A stretch of DNA of 64,000 nt from Ignavibacteria bacterium. GTDB lineage: Bacteria > Bacteroidota > Ignavibacteria > UBA10030 > SZUA-254. This document shows, in pieces, positions 29,479 through 38,509 of the stretch (position 1 is its first letter; every line of letters starts with the position of its first letter). The position numbers and the translations under genes are program-made. The notes below the pieces were generated by a model. The model saw nothing but the letters and a program-made list of their open reading frames with translations, was not told the DNA's origin and searched no databases. The stretch is from NCBI GenBank assembly GCA_016178595.1, contig JACOSY010000005.1, positions 1 to 64,000 on the forward strand, written 5' to 3'.

Positions 29479-30666
29479 CTACGGAAGAGCAATGACTCCG
29501 AGGATGGTTTGCATGCGTGCGCCGGTTGCACCCGGCACATTGCCCGCATGACCTGCGACGGCTTCGTTGGCAAAGAGTGCGAAGCAGAGTGCTTCTTTCG
29601 CGTCGGAAGAAATGCCGAGTTCGTCGGTTGTCCGAATGCTGATACCGGTAAAGTATCTCCGCAGTGCTTCCATAACGTACGCATTGTGCACGCCGCCGCC
29701 GCTGACAAAAAGTTCGGCGAGCGGCGTCTTTCGCCGAATAAATCGCAGATAGCTTTGGAAAATACTGAGCGCCATGAACTCCGCAGATGTTGCGACGAGA
29801 TCGGCGGGCTCCATGCCCCGGCCTCTCTTCAATACTTCATCGACAAACACTTGCCCGAAGGCCTCACGCCCCGTCGACTTCGGTGGCTTGAGCCTTAGGT
29901 AGGGATGTTTGATCATCCATTGAAGCAGCTCCGGAATGATATGTCCGCGTGAAGCGATCATGCCACCGTTATCAAAGGGTTTGTTGATGAATCGATGCGT
30001 GAGCGCGTCGATGATCATGTTGCCGGGACCGGTATCGAATGCGACCACATCGCCGATCGAACAGTTTCGCGGGAGAACGGTTATGTTCGCGATGCCGCCG
30101 ATGTTCAGCACGGCGCGGTTCATTGTTCGTGATCGTAGCATGAGATAATCGAAGAGAGGAACGAGCGGCGCTCCCGATCCGCCGACTGCAATATCACCGA
30201 CGCGAAAATCGCCGACCGTGACAACTCCGGTGAATTTGGCAAGTGCAGATGGATTCCCGATCTGCAATGTTGAGCGTATGCTTTTGCCGAAGAGTCTCTG
30301 TCGTTGGGGGAGATGGTGGATCGTTTGTCCGTGTGAGCCGATGAGGTCGACATCGTCCATGCGAAGTCCCGCTGTACGGGCGATACGCTTTGCTGCGTCA
30401 GCGAAGAAAGTTGCGACGAGCATATCGAGTCGAGTTACCTCGTCGAGACGCGCAGTGTCGGCGTCGGAATTCTTCAAGAGGAATTGTTTGAATCCCCGCG
30501 GATAGGGATACGTTTGAAATGCACGCTGTCGTATGTTCGATCTGGTTCCTGAGCCAGTGATCGCGACAAGCACCGCGTCGATTCCATCGACCGACGTACC
30601 GGACATGAGGCCAATAACTTGTTTCCGCTTCTTGCGAAATAATTTTTCGAGTGTATTCATTTTCAT
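29479..30666 (-). CDS. anmK: Anhydro-N-acetylmuramic acid kinase
   Basis: VIGLMSGTSVDGIDAVLVAI; GSHGQTIHHLP; LNIGGIANIT; FDTGPGNMIID. Confidence 0.95.
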   Translation of the reverse strand: MKMNTLEKLFRKKRKQVIGLMSGTSVDGIDAVLVAITGSGTRSNIRQRAFQTYPYPRGFKQFLLKNSDADTARLDEVTRLDMLVATFFADAAKRIARTAGLRMDDVDLIGSHGQTIHHLPQRQRLFGKSIRSTLQIGNPSALAKFTGVVTVGDFRVGDIAVGGSGAPLVPLFDYLMLRSRTMNRAVLNIGGIANITVLPRNCSIGDVVAFDTGPGNMIIDALTHRFINKPFDNGGMIASRGHIIPELLQWMIKHPYLRLKPPKSTGREAFGQVFVDEVLKRGRGMEPADLVATSAEFMALSIFQSYLRFIRRKTPLAELFVSGGGVHNAYVMEALRRYFTGISIRTTDELGISSDAKEALCFALFANEAVAGHAGNVPGATGARMQTILGVIALP

Positions 30667-30693
30667 TCATCACGTCGAGAGTGTTCCATGAAG

Positions 30694-30735
30694 AAATCCT
30701 AAATACCAAGTCCGAAGCTCCAAACAAATTCTAAT
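30694..30735. repeat. Degenerate period-7 repeat
   Basis: AAATCCT AAATACC AAGTCCG AAGCTCC AAACAAA TTCTAAT. Confidence 0.75.
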
Positions 30736-30754
30736 CTCTCAGGGGTTAGTTCCC

Positions 30755-30819
30755 CGCCGCTTGCGGCGAGAAAATTAAAATAAAACATAATCAACTTGAT
30801 ACACCGCTGCTTGCGGCGG
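30755..30819. repeat. Pair of CGCyGC-TT-GCGGCG mini-palindromes
   Basis: CGCCGC-TT-GCGGCG at 30755-30768 and CCGCTGC-TT-GCGGCGG at 30804-30819. Confidence 0.85.
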
Positions 30820-30875
30820 GCGTAGTTCATTTTCTAAATTCTGCACCGAAAATCGGTTACTCAATTTCTGTACCA

Positions 30876-31763
30876 ATGAACGAATCGCAAATGGCAGATT
30901 CTACTAAGCCTCTGATCGGCGCTCACCAATCCATCGCCGGTGGAATTCACAAAGCATTCGAGCGAGCGAAACAGGTTGGCTGCACCGCGCTGCAAGTGTT
31001 CACGAAAAATTCCAACCAATGGAACGCCAAACCGCTCACCGACGAAGATATCGCAAGCTACAAAATGGCTGCTTCGAAGTCAACTATTATCGCGCCTGTT
31101 GTCGCACACGATTCGTATCTCATCAACTTGTGCGCGAAAGATACGGCACTGCTGCAACGATCGCGTCGTGCATTTGTCGACGAGCTGAAACGATGCGAGG
31201 CGCTTGGCATTCCGTACCTCAACTTTCATCCGGGTGCGCACACGGGGCAAGGCGAAGAGGAGGGAATCACGCGCATTATCGAGTCACTCAATTGGGCGCA
31301 CGAAGAGACGAAGGGATTCAAGGTGAAGAGTGTGTTGGAAACAACGGCGGGACAAGGTTCGGCGATCGGCTACCGCTTCGAACATCTTCAACAAATCATC
31401 GATGGAGTTGATGAGCCGGAGAGGATGGCGGTGTGCATCGACACATGTCATATCTTCGCCGCGGGCTATGACATCAGCACGGAAAAAGGATATGATGAAA
31501 CGATGAAGGAATTCGATGCGATTATCGGATTGGAGCGGCTCGCCGCCATTCACACCAACGATTCCAAGAAGCCGCTCGGCTCGCGCGTTGACCGGCACGA
31601 GCACATTGGGAAAGGTGCAATCGGGGAGCTTGGTTTCCGCATGTTGATGCAGGATGAGCGGCTCGCGAATATCCCAAAAATACTTGAGACGCCGAAGGGG
31701 GAGGACCTCAAAGAGGATAAGATGAATTTGAGCGTGTTGAGGAAGTTGGCGGAAGGGGAGTAG
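30876..31763 (+). CDS. nfo: Deoxyribonuclease IV (AP endonuclease 2 family)
   Basis: IGAHQSIAGGIHKAFERAKQVGCTALQVFTKNSNQW; LNFHPGAH; CIDTCHIFAAGYDI; HTNDSKKPLGSRVDRHEHIG; start may be ATG 30891. Confidence 0.95.
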   Translation: MNESQMADSTKPLIGAHQSIAGGIHKAFERAKQVGCTALQVFTKNSNQWNAKPLTDEDIASYKMAASKSTIIAPVVAHDSYLINLCAKDTALLQRSRRAFVDELKRCEALGIPYLNFHPGAHTGQGEEEGITRIIESLNWAHEETKGFKVKSVLETTAGQGSAIGYRFEHLQQIIDGVDEPERMAVCIDTCHIFAAGYDISTEKGYDETMKEFDAIIGLERLAAIHTNDSKKPLGSRVDRHEHIGKGAIGELGFRMLMQDERLANIPKILETPKGEDLKEDKMNLSVLRKLAEGE

Positions 31764-31823
31764 TAGAGTGCTGGAGTAAGGGAGTGGTGGAACGATGTTC
31801 GATGTCCGTTGTTCGACGTGGGT
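31758..31823. repeat. Degenerate period-8 then period-7 repeat after the nfo stop
   Basis: GGAGTAGT AGAGTGCT GGAGTAAG GGAGTGGT GGAACG, then ATGTTCG ATGTCCG TTGTTCG ACGTGGG. Confidence 0.7.
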
Positions 31824-32018
31824 CAAGAGTTATGAAAAGAGAAAGCCGACCCGGTGTGGATGGGCTCTCCGGTAGATTCTTCGACTTTACTCAATTTGGC
31901 TTCGGATCCCTCCGGACACAAATCGTGCGCCGGGATGATGTTTCTTCAAAGCGGACTTGCCTTCACGAAGTGTACCTCGCATGATTTCGTGCGGAGTTCG
32001 CTGAGTCCGGGAGAAACG

Positions 32019-33779
32019 TCACTTCATCACCACCATCTTCTTCACGCTTGTAAACGATTGTCCAATTGTTCCTTCCACTCCATCGCCGATTCCTTGCGCG
32101 ACAATCCGATAGAAGTACACGCCCGATGGGAGCGAAGACGCATCAAAGTCCACTTCCTGCGTCCCTTCATACATCTCCTCGTTATCGAGCACTACCGCGA
32201 TTTCCTGACCAAGCGTGTTGAAAACCGTTAACGTGACTACGCTCTGTGTTTCTAGCTCGAAGCTGATCGTCGTTGTGGGGTTGAAGGGATTGGGATAATT
32301 CTGGTCGAGCCGATACTCGGTGACGACTTCATCTTCGGCTGCCGGTGTCGTTGTTGGCATCGCACCTGCTGAAGGTAATGAGTAACGGGCAAGGTAGGGC
32401 GAGGACGTAGCGTCCAGTTGAATGAGGTTTACCATGCCTTCCTCCGGGTTCATCGCACTGGAGAAGATTTTGATCGGGTCGGTAAACGTGTACGTGTAGG
32501 GCGCGTCTGCGGGCGCTCCGGAGATGAATGCACCGGATACCGCATTAAGACGCGAGAGCTCCGCAGGTCCGGTCTTGACAAGCAAGCCGAACGTATTCTT
32601 ACCGTTGTTACCATATGTCGTACTGTAGTCGAATCGGTAGAGGGGCAGGTTAGGGTAGACCACTTTTGCTTTAGTATATTCCGCCGCTCTATAGCGAAAC
32701 CGGATGCCATTCACGTGCGTTGTACCAACGCCATTCACCATCGTTCCGTACAGTGCTTCTCCCAGAATATAAAGATATCCCGGTTCTCCCACGGCTGGTG
32801 GGCTGTACACGCTTTCACCGTTATCCGATTTGGTGTAGAAGTTGCCGCTCCCATCCTTGTAATACCCCGGTGCCACATAGCTGTTCATCGTTCCAGCCAA
32901 TCCTGTCAGATTGATGTTGAGGATGCGAAGCTCGTTAAAGTCGAAAAACTTGTCGCTAAAGGCAGTTGTTTGATGTTTTCGGTAATGGTAGTTCGCTGCC
33001 GAGACAAGCCGCCCGCCGACGAAGACGAAATCATAGAAATATGGCCACTCGTCGGCATCGTATTCGAGGGAATTCGTACCCGTGGATGCGATGACGTGAT
33101 AATTCTCTTGGTACACTTTGTTCTGTGTAATAAAGGAACCCGTGGAAAAATCGAATTGCGCCACCCACATGGAACCTCGGAAGATTTCACTGGGCGGCGC
33201 AGAGAGGTCCTGGAGTATACTTGAGACAACCAATAACTTATTGCCGTCGGTGTACGCTCCAATGGGATCCATCACTTGAAATCCGGGCACCGATGGTACG
33301 GGAATCGCTGTCTGGAATCCAGCCACGCCCGCAGGTGAAACCTTCTGAATGAAGGGATTCCCACCCACTTCAATAGCAGCGTAGATATTTCCTGCGGGGT
33401 CGATGGAGGCAGTGCCGTGCATCGGTCCGTCAAGCTGGAGCGACCAGTCTTCTATGCCCGTCGTGTTGGTGGATAGGTAGGAATAAATTTTCGCCGCTGG
33501 ACCGCTTACGCTGCGGAATACGTAGAGTGACGTTCCGGTATACAGCATTTGCCGGATCGGATCGCTGGAAATCGCGACCGACCATGCGTGCGTTCCGTTC
33601 GGTTTGATTTTCCGTAGCACATCAGGCAGCAACTTTTCAGCCACGTAGACATTTCCGACTCCGTCTGGAATCACGATCGGTATCGCCGAGGTCAGCGGCT
33701 CTTTCCAAAGATTTGTTTGGCCGATGAGCGAAAGGGTCGTCAGTACGGACAAGAGTATGATACATGGTACTGCTTTCAT
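32019..33779 (-). CDS. Secreted protein with T9SS type A C-terminal sorting domain
   Basis: Signal peptide MKAVPCIILLSVLTTLSLIGQ; C-terminus YRLDQNYPNPFNPTTTISFEL...LPSGVYFYRIVAQG...SFTSVKKMVVMK*. Confidence 0.92.
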   Translation of the reverse strand: MKAVPCIILLSVLTTLSLIGQTNLWKEPLTSAIPIVIPDGVGNVYVAEKLLPDVLRKIKPNGTHAWSVAISSDPIRQMLYTGTSLYVFRSVSGPAAKIYSYLSTNTTGIEDWSLQLDGPMHGTASIDPAGNIYAAIEVGGNPFIQKVSPAGVAGFQTAIPVPSVPGFQVMDPIGAYTDGNKLLVVSSILQDLSAPPSEIFRGSMWVAQFDFSTGSFITQNKVYQENYHVIASTGTNSLEYDADEWPYFYDFVFVGGRLVSAANYHYRKHQTTAFSDKFFDFNELRILNINLTGLAGTMNSYVAPGYYKDGSGNFYTKSDNGESVYSPPAVGEPGYLYILGEALYGTMVNGVGTTHVNGIRFRYRAAEYTKAKVVYPNLPLYRFDYSTTYGNNGKNTFGLLVKTGPAELSRLNAVSGAFISGAPADAPYTYTFTDPIKIFSSAMNPEEGMVNLIQLDATSSPYLARYSLPSAGAMPTTTPAAEDEVVTEYRLDQNYPNPFNPTTTISFELETQSVVTLTVFNTLGQEIAVVLDNEEMYEGTQEVDFDASSLPSGVYFYRIVAQGIGDGVEGTIGQSFTSVKKMVVMK

Positions 33780-33952
33780 ACATAATCTTTCTATGCTTTT
33801 TGGTTGGGTGAGTGGATTACTCATAGAGATCAGATCATGAGCACCACAGCAGATGCCCGCCCCCGGCAATACGTATCAACAAATAATCTATCGAATTCTA
33901 ACCATTGTGTCAATAGAAAAATCCGGGATTGTATCAATTCAGGAAAAACATT

Positions 33953-34001
33953 CGGTGGGACAGGCATTTGGTGAAACCATCCCTTAGGGACCTGCCTGTT
34001 T
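33953..34001. repeat. Structured dispersed repeat, copy A
   Basis: cggtgggacaggcatttggtgaaaccatcccttagggacctgcctgttt; outer ACAGGCA/TGCCTGT arms with two inner hairpins; matches 37431-37479. Confidence 0.88.
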
Positions 34002-34017
34002 GTTCTATATCAGTGAG

Positions 34018-34056
34018 CTACCTTATTGCCACCATCTTTTTCACGCCGATGCGCAA
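34018..34056 (-). pseudogene. Orphan T9SS C-terminal tail scar
   Basis: Minus strand reads ...LRIGVKKMVAIR*. Confidence 0.65.
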
Positions 34057-34060
34057 CCCA

Positions 34061-34238
34061 TCCCAAAGGGGATCCCTTTGGGAGACCACTTCCCCGAAGG
34101 TCCTAACGACTCTCCAAGGGAGCACTTTGTGCCTTCGGAGGGTACTTCGGACGTGGTGACAAAAGGCTGCGGTTACCGCACTGCAAGTTATCCTCGTGTG
34201 CGTAACGCCGAGTGGTCGTCAGGTCGGAAGACCTGACG
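34061..34238. repeat. Palindrome cluster
   Basis: TCCCAAAGGG-gat-CCCTTTGGGA; CCGAAGG...CCTTCGG enclosing CTCC-aag-GGAG and CAC-ttt-GTG; CGTCAGGTC-ggaa-GACCTGACG. Confidence 0.9.
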
Positions 34239-34255
34239 GTACCTTGAGAATTTTG

Positions 34256-34297
34256 CTATTTCATCAGCACCATCTTCTTTACATGAATAAATGTCTA
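34256..34297 (-). pseudogene. Orphan T9SS C-terminal tail scar
   Basis: Minus strand reads *TFIHVKKMVLMK*, close to SFTSVKKMVVMK* of the intact gene. Confidence 0.75.
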
Positions 34298-34648
34298 CCC
34301 GTGTCTATGACTGCTTTTAGCGAAGGATACCCCAACCCTATCAGAAAATCTTGATAGAATTCATTACACGAAAAGAAAAACGTAGGATCAAGAGAAAAGA
34401 GTCATCGAATCATCACTACACCGGCAGATGAAATTGCCGCGAGAAGTATTTTGACATGAGCATGAAATGAACGCTCGCCCCCGAGCAATTCTTGATAAAA
34501 ATATAGACCTTTTTGTCTGAAATGTCAAGAGGAAATTTCTTTGGATGGAAGAATGTGGTGGTGTAGGATTCAACAGCGTCTCGCTTTGTGGCTTGCCATT
34601 GCCAGGAAATGACTTTATATTATAGGTGGTATTCGGTGAAAGTGTTGT

Positions 34649-35725
34649 ATGCCTGAAACACAAGAACTTACTCTCAAAGAACTCCTCGGCCAGCACACGA
34701 AGGAAGGCGAGCTTTACCGCAATCTTGGAAACGGAACGCTCGAGTGTTTTGCGTGTGGTCATCGCTGCGTTGTGAAGGAGGGGCGCGATGGTATCTGCCG
34801 CGTGCGGTTCAATCGGGGTGGCAAGCTGTATGTTCCCTGGGGATATGTCGGCGCACTTCAACTCGATCCCATAGAAAAAAAACCGTTCTTCCATGCGCTT
34901 CCCGGAAATCTTGCGATGAGCTTCGGCATGATGGGCTGCGATTATCATTGTTCGTACTGCCAGAACTGGGTCACGTCGCAAGCGTTGCGAGATCCTAATG
35001 CAGTAGCGGCGCCGGAATTCATGTCGCCGACAGACTTTGCCGTTCTTGCGCTGAAACATGGCGCAAAGGTTGTGACGAGTACCTACAACGAGCCGCTCAT
35101 CACGAGCGAATGGGCTATAGAGATATTCAAGACCGCCAGGCAGTACGGACTCGTCACGTCGTACGTTTCCAATGGCAACGGCACGCCGGAGGTGTTGGAG
35201 TACATCCGTCCGTGGGTTGATTTGTACAAAGTCGACTTGAAGGGATACGATGATAAGCACTACCGAACGCTCGGCGGCGTCCTCCAACATGTTCTCGATA
35301 CCATCAAGATGCTGTATGAGAAAAAGTTCTGGCTCGAAGTCGTAACGCTCTTCGTTCCGGGCTTCAATGACTCGGAAGGGGAGATGCGCGACATCGCAAG
35401 CTTCCTCGTCTCCGTCTCACCCGATATTCCCTGGCACGTGACGGCATTCCACTCCGATTACAAAATGATGGATACGCAAAGCACGCCGGTAAAAACATTG
35501 ATCCGTGCTGCCGAGATTGGCTACGAAGCCGGTTTGCGTTACGTCTATGCCGGAAATTTGCCCGGCAGCGTTGGTCAGTATGAGAATACGTATTGTCCGG
35601 CGTGCAATGGAACGCTCATTGAGCGGCGGGGATTTCGAGTGTTGCGGAATGCGCTGAAGAATGGTCGCTGCCCGAAGTGCACGACAGTGATTCCGGGATT
35701 CTGGAACGCTCCGTCCAAGCCTTAA
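34649..35725 (+). CDS. amrS: AmmeMemoRadiSam-type radical SAM enzyme (AmrS-like)
   Basis: CFACGHRCVVKEGRDGICRVRFN; GCDYHCSYCQNW (CxxxCxxC); TSTYNEPLI; VDLKGYDDKHYRTLGG. Confidence 0.9.
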   Translation: MPETQELTLKELLGQHTKEGELYRNLGNGTLECFACGHRCVVKEGRDGICRVRFNRGGKLYVPWGYVGALQLDPIEKKPFFHALPGNLAMSFGMMGCDYHCSYCQNWVTSQALRDPNAVAAPEFMSPTDFAVLALKHGAKVVTSTYNEPLITSEWAIEIFKTARQYGLVTSYVSNGNGTPEVLEYIRPWVDLYKVDLKGYDDKHYRTLGGVLQHVLDTIKMLYEKKFWLEVVTLFVPGFNDSEGEMRDIASFLVSVSPDIPWHVTAFHSDYKMMDTQSTPVKTLIRAAEIGYEAGLRYVYAGNLPGSVGQYENTYCPACNGTLIERRGFRVLRNALKNGRCPKCTTVIPGFWNAPSKP

Positions 35726-35797
35726 GAAGATAATTGAACAGGGCGGCAGCAAATTATCACTGCCGCCATCTGCTTTCATCCCGCCAAAGTCACGAGC

Positions 35798-37216
35798 CTA
35801 CTCTGGTCTTGTAACAAACGAAAACGTATATGCAGCTTTAGGGGTTGACCCGAAAAGATCCTGCACGTACGGATTGATCTTCACCGTGTACTTTGTATTC
35901 GGCAACAGTGACGAGCCTGGTATGAATGTCACGACGTTCTTTGCATCATCATTGTAACCGGTGCCGTAGCCATAGACGAAGGTTCCGGTCACTGGCGGGG
36001 TGATCGAAAACGAATTCTGAACAGTGGACTTCACGATGAACGTGTTAAAAGCCATCGTGATATTCGGTTGATACTTGACGAAAAGCTCGCCATTCGTCGG
36101 ACTTGTAGATGATACACGCACGGGTGAAGTCCAAAAGGAAAATGAAAACCGTTGCCCAAGCGAATTACCATCCAGGTCTTTGGCAGTTGAATCGACCGTG
36201 ACGGTATACTTTGTTTCCGCACGGTACACGCCGCCAAGGTAGATCGTCATCTGGTTCTCGACCGGCCACAGGACGATGCGCGAATCGTCCGGTGTGATTG
36301 CAAGCGCCGCTTCGGTTGATGTGGGATCCATCCGGCGCGGGAATGTTATATGGATTCCACTGTAACTAATGGGTGGAACTTCAATGTCACCGTCCACGGG
36401 ATCGGATTGGATGCCGTAAATGGTATAGCCCGCCTGTATCGTCTTGAACTTGAGGACGAGCGGGAATCGAAGGTGATTACCCGACGTATCGTGTGCCGAT
36501 GTCGAGAGTGTTACCGTGTATGTCGTATCGACATACGAATCCTTCCGCGACAGCACGTACGTGAGCGATGTTATCTTACTGAATGTCGTGATTGTTGCGC
36601 CTGGATTGATAGGAGTAAATTCACGATCTGCATCACTATTGTAGAGCGCATAGATCGGCGAGTAGGTGTATGAGCCCCAATAGAAAATCCCCGTGCTGGG
36701 CGGGTCGGTTGTGAGCGCTTCTTCCACACTTTTTCGATCCATCGGTTGGGTGAAGAGGATCGAAATGGAGAGGCGTGCGAACCTGTTATCATAGACGATC
36801 TCATCCTTATCCTTCGGATACACATCGGCGACAAGATCGGGGATAGTAGAGAGATCGATATCGCCGACGTATACAATGCCGCCGCCCGGCACAATTACAT
36901 TACTGCGCTTGTAGATGCGAAAGTTATTTGCGCGAATCGTTAGATCGTAATTTCCAAGACGAACACTCTGGAAGATGAACGAGCCGTCGCGTTGGTCAAT
37001 CGCCACAGAATCGATGATGTTAACCTGGCTAACGTAGGCAACTGCGCCGCTTTCGTATTGCAGAACGCGGCCCACGATATCGCCATGATATTGATCGTTT
37101 TGGATCGGTTTCCCCGGAGGGAAATTATCCCGGTATTCGATAATGTGTTCCTTGCAGGATGAAAAGAACAACAGGGAGACCAATGATAGCAGAATGTACA
37201 AAGGATATTTCGCCAT
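35798..37216 (-). CDS. Lipoprotein with bacterial Ig-like (Big_5-type) repeats
   Basis: Lipobox LLFFSSCKEH; repeated VSSTSPTNGELFVKYQPNITMAFNTF / LPNTKYTVKINPYVQDLFG motifs. Confidence 0.85.
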   Translation of the reverse strand: MAKYPLYILLSLVSLLFFSSCKEHIIEYRDNFPPGKPIQNDQYHGDIVGRVLQYESGAVAYVSQVNIIDSVAIDQRDGSFIFQSVRLGNYDLTIRANNFRIYKRSNVIVPGGGIVYVGDIDLSTIPDLVADVYPKDKDEIVYDNRFARLSISILFTQPMDRKSVEEALTTDPPSTGIFYWGSYTYSPIYALYNSDADREFTPINPGATITTFSKITSLTYVLSRKDSYVDTTYTVTLSTSAHDTSGNHLRFPLVLKFKTIQAGYTIYGIQSDPVDGDIEVPPISYSGIHITFPRRMDPTSTEAALAITPDDSRIVLWPVENQMTIYLGGVYRAETKYTVTVDSTAKDLDGNSLGQRFSFSFWTSPVRVSSTSPTNGELFVKYQPNITMAFNTFIVKSTVQNSFSITPPVTGTFVYGYGTGYNDDAKNVVTFIPGSSLLPNTKYTVKINPYVQDLFGSTPKAAYTFSFVTRPE

Positions 37217-37430
37217 AGTGGCAACCCTCCTTTCGAGTTGGTTTATGTTGATGAACGAACGAATTCCGGGCGGGCGTGATCGGGAAATGCTCTAAGGCAA
37301 TGTAGTCAGAGCCTTCGACAAAGGCAAAAATCGAATTGCCCATGATACTCCTTTGTTGCATGAAATGTTCCATCCTGCCGATCGTACAAATCCTATCAGT
37401 TTGAGCAATGTTTTAAATCAAAAATTCTAT

Positions 37431-37479
37431 CGGTAGGACGGGCATTTGGCAAAGCCATCCCCTTTGGGGCTTGCCTCTC
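37431..37479. repeat. Structured dispersed repeat, copy B
   Basis: cggtaggacgggcatttggcaaagccatcccctttggggcttgcctctc; same orientation as copy A. Confidence 0.88.
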
Positions 37480-37552
37480 TTGACAAATGTCAGACAGGTC
37501 CCGCGAAGCGGGATGGCGCTCTACGAGTCTGACGACTCGGTAGAGTCGTAAA
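37480..37552. repeat. Adjacent palindromes
   Basis: TGACA-aa-TGTCA; TCCCGC-gaa-GCGGGA; CTCTACGAGTC/GACTCGGTAGAG. Confidence 0.8.
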
Positions 37553-37633
37553 CCACAGGCGCTCAAATGTCCGACCCACTACCGCAAAATTAGACAGTAC
37601 ATCCGTTTGCGAAATGTTCCGGCATTTAGTATT

Positions 37634-38494
37634 ATGCACACAATGAAAAACGCACGGCCACAGAAGAAGAAGCCTGAAGAGATCCGGCGAAACCCGCTGG
37701 CAGAACTCCCGATGAGCGCGGAGGATTGGGAAGAGTTCGAGCGGGGAGTGAGGCTTTTCAATGAAAGAAAATTTTGGCACGCGCACGAAGCGTGGGAAGA
37801 AGTCTGGAAACATCACGCTGAAGATGAGCGGCTCTTTTTCCAGGGTCTCATTCAGCTTGCCGCTGCCTATTATCAGCTCGTGACAAAAGCGAGCTACCGC
37901 GGTCTGATGAATAACTTCGACAAAGCGCTTGCGAAACTCGAAGTGTTTCAGCCGGAGTATCTTGGTGTTTCCGTCGAACCGCTTCTCACATTTATTGAGA
38001 AGGGAAAGGAGGAAGCGGAGCGGCTTGGCGATGGCAATGCCGGTAACTTTAACATGAAGCTCATCCCCAAGCTCCAGTTCCGGAAACAAAGCAATCCCGA
38101 CTTCGTCGTCGAAGTCAAAGATCTCATCGACTCGCCGCGATTTAAGGACGGGGTGAAGTTATTCAACTCAGGGTATTACTGGGAAGCGCACGAAGCGTGG
38201 GAGGATGTGTGGCGTGAACATGAAGACGACGTAAGGACGTTTGCACAGGCGTTCGTGCAGATGGCGGCGGCGTACAGCTTTATCAAGCTCGGGAAGCTGA
38301 GCAGCGCGAAGTATCTGTTCGAAAAATCAATCGAGAAGTTCCAGCAGTTCGAACATGAGCATTGTATCGTGAAGATCGTTCCTCTCATTGATGCAATGAA
38401 GGCGACGCTGTCCGCCGTCATGCGCTCGCTCTCGAACGGAAACACACCCATCAAGATTTCCAGCGTCCCGCTGATTGCACTTCCACAGACATGA
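37634..38494 (+). CDS. Tandem DUF309 protein
   Basis: Two copies: FNERKFWHAHEAWEEVWKHH..ERLFFQGLIQLAAAYYQL and FNSGYYWEAHEAWEDVWREH..VRTFAQAFVQMAAAYSFI. Confidence 0.88.
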   Translation: MHTMKNARPQKKKPEEIRRNPLAELPMSAEDWEEFERGVRLFNERKFWHAHEAWEEVWKHHAEDERLFFQGLIQLAAAYYQLVTKASYRGLMNNFDKALAKLEVFQPEYLGVSVEPLLTFIEKGKEEAERLGDGNAGNFNMKLIPKLQFRKQSNPDFVVEVKDLIDSPRFKDGVKLFNSGYYWEAHEAWEDVWREHEDDVRTFAQAFVQMAAAYSFIKLGKLSSAKYLFEKSIEKFQQFEHEHCIVKIVPLIDAMKATLSAVMRSLSNGNTPIKISSVPLIALPQT

Positions 38495-38509
38495 ACGAGC
38501 CGGAAGGAG

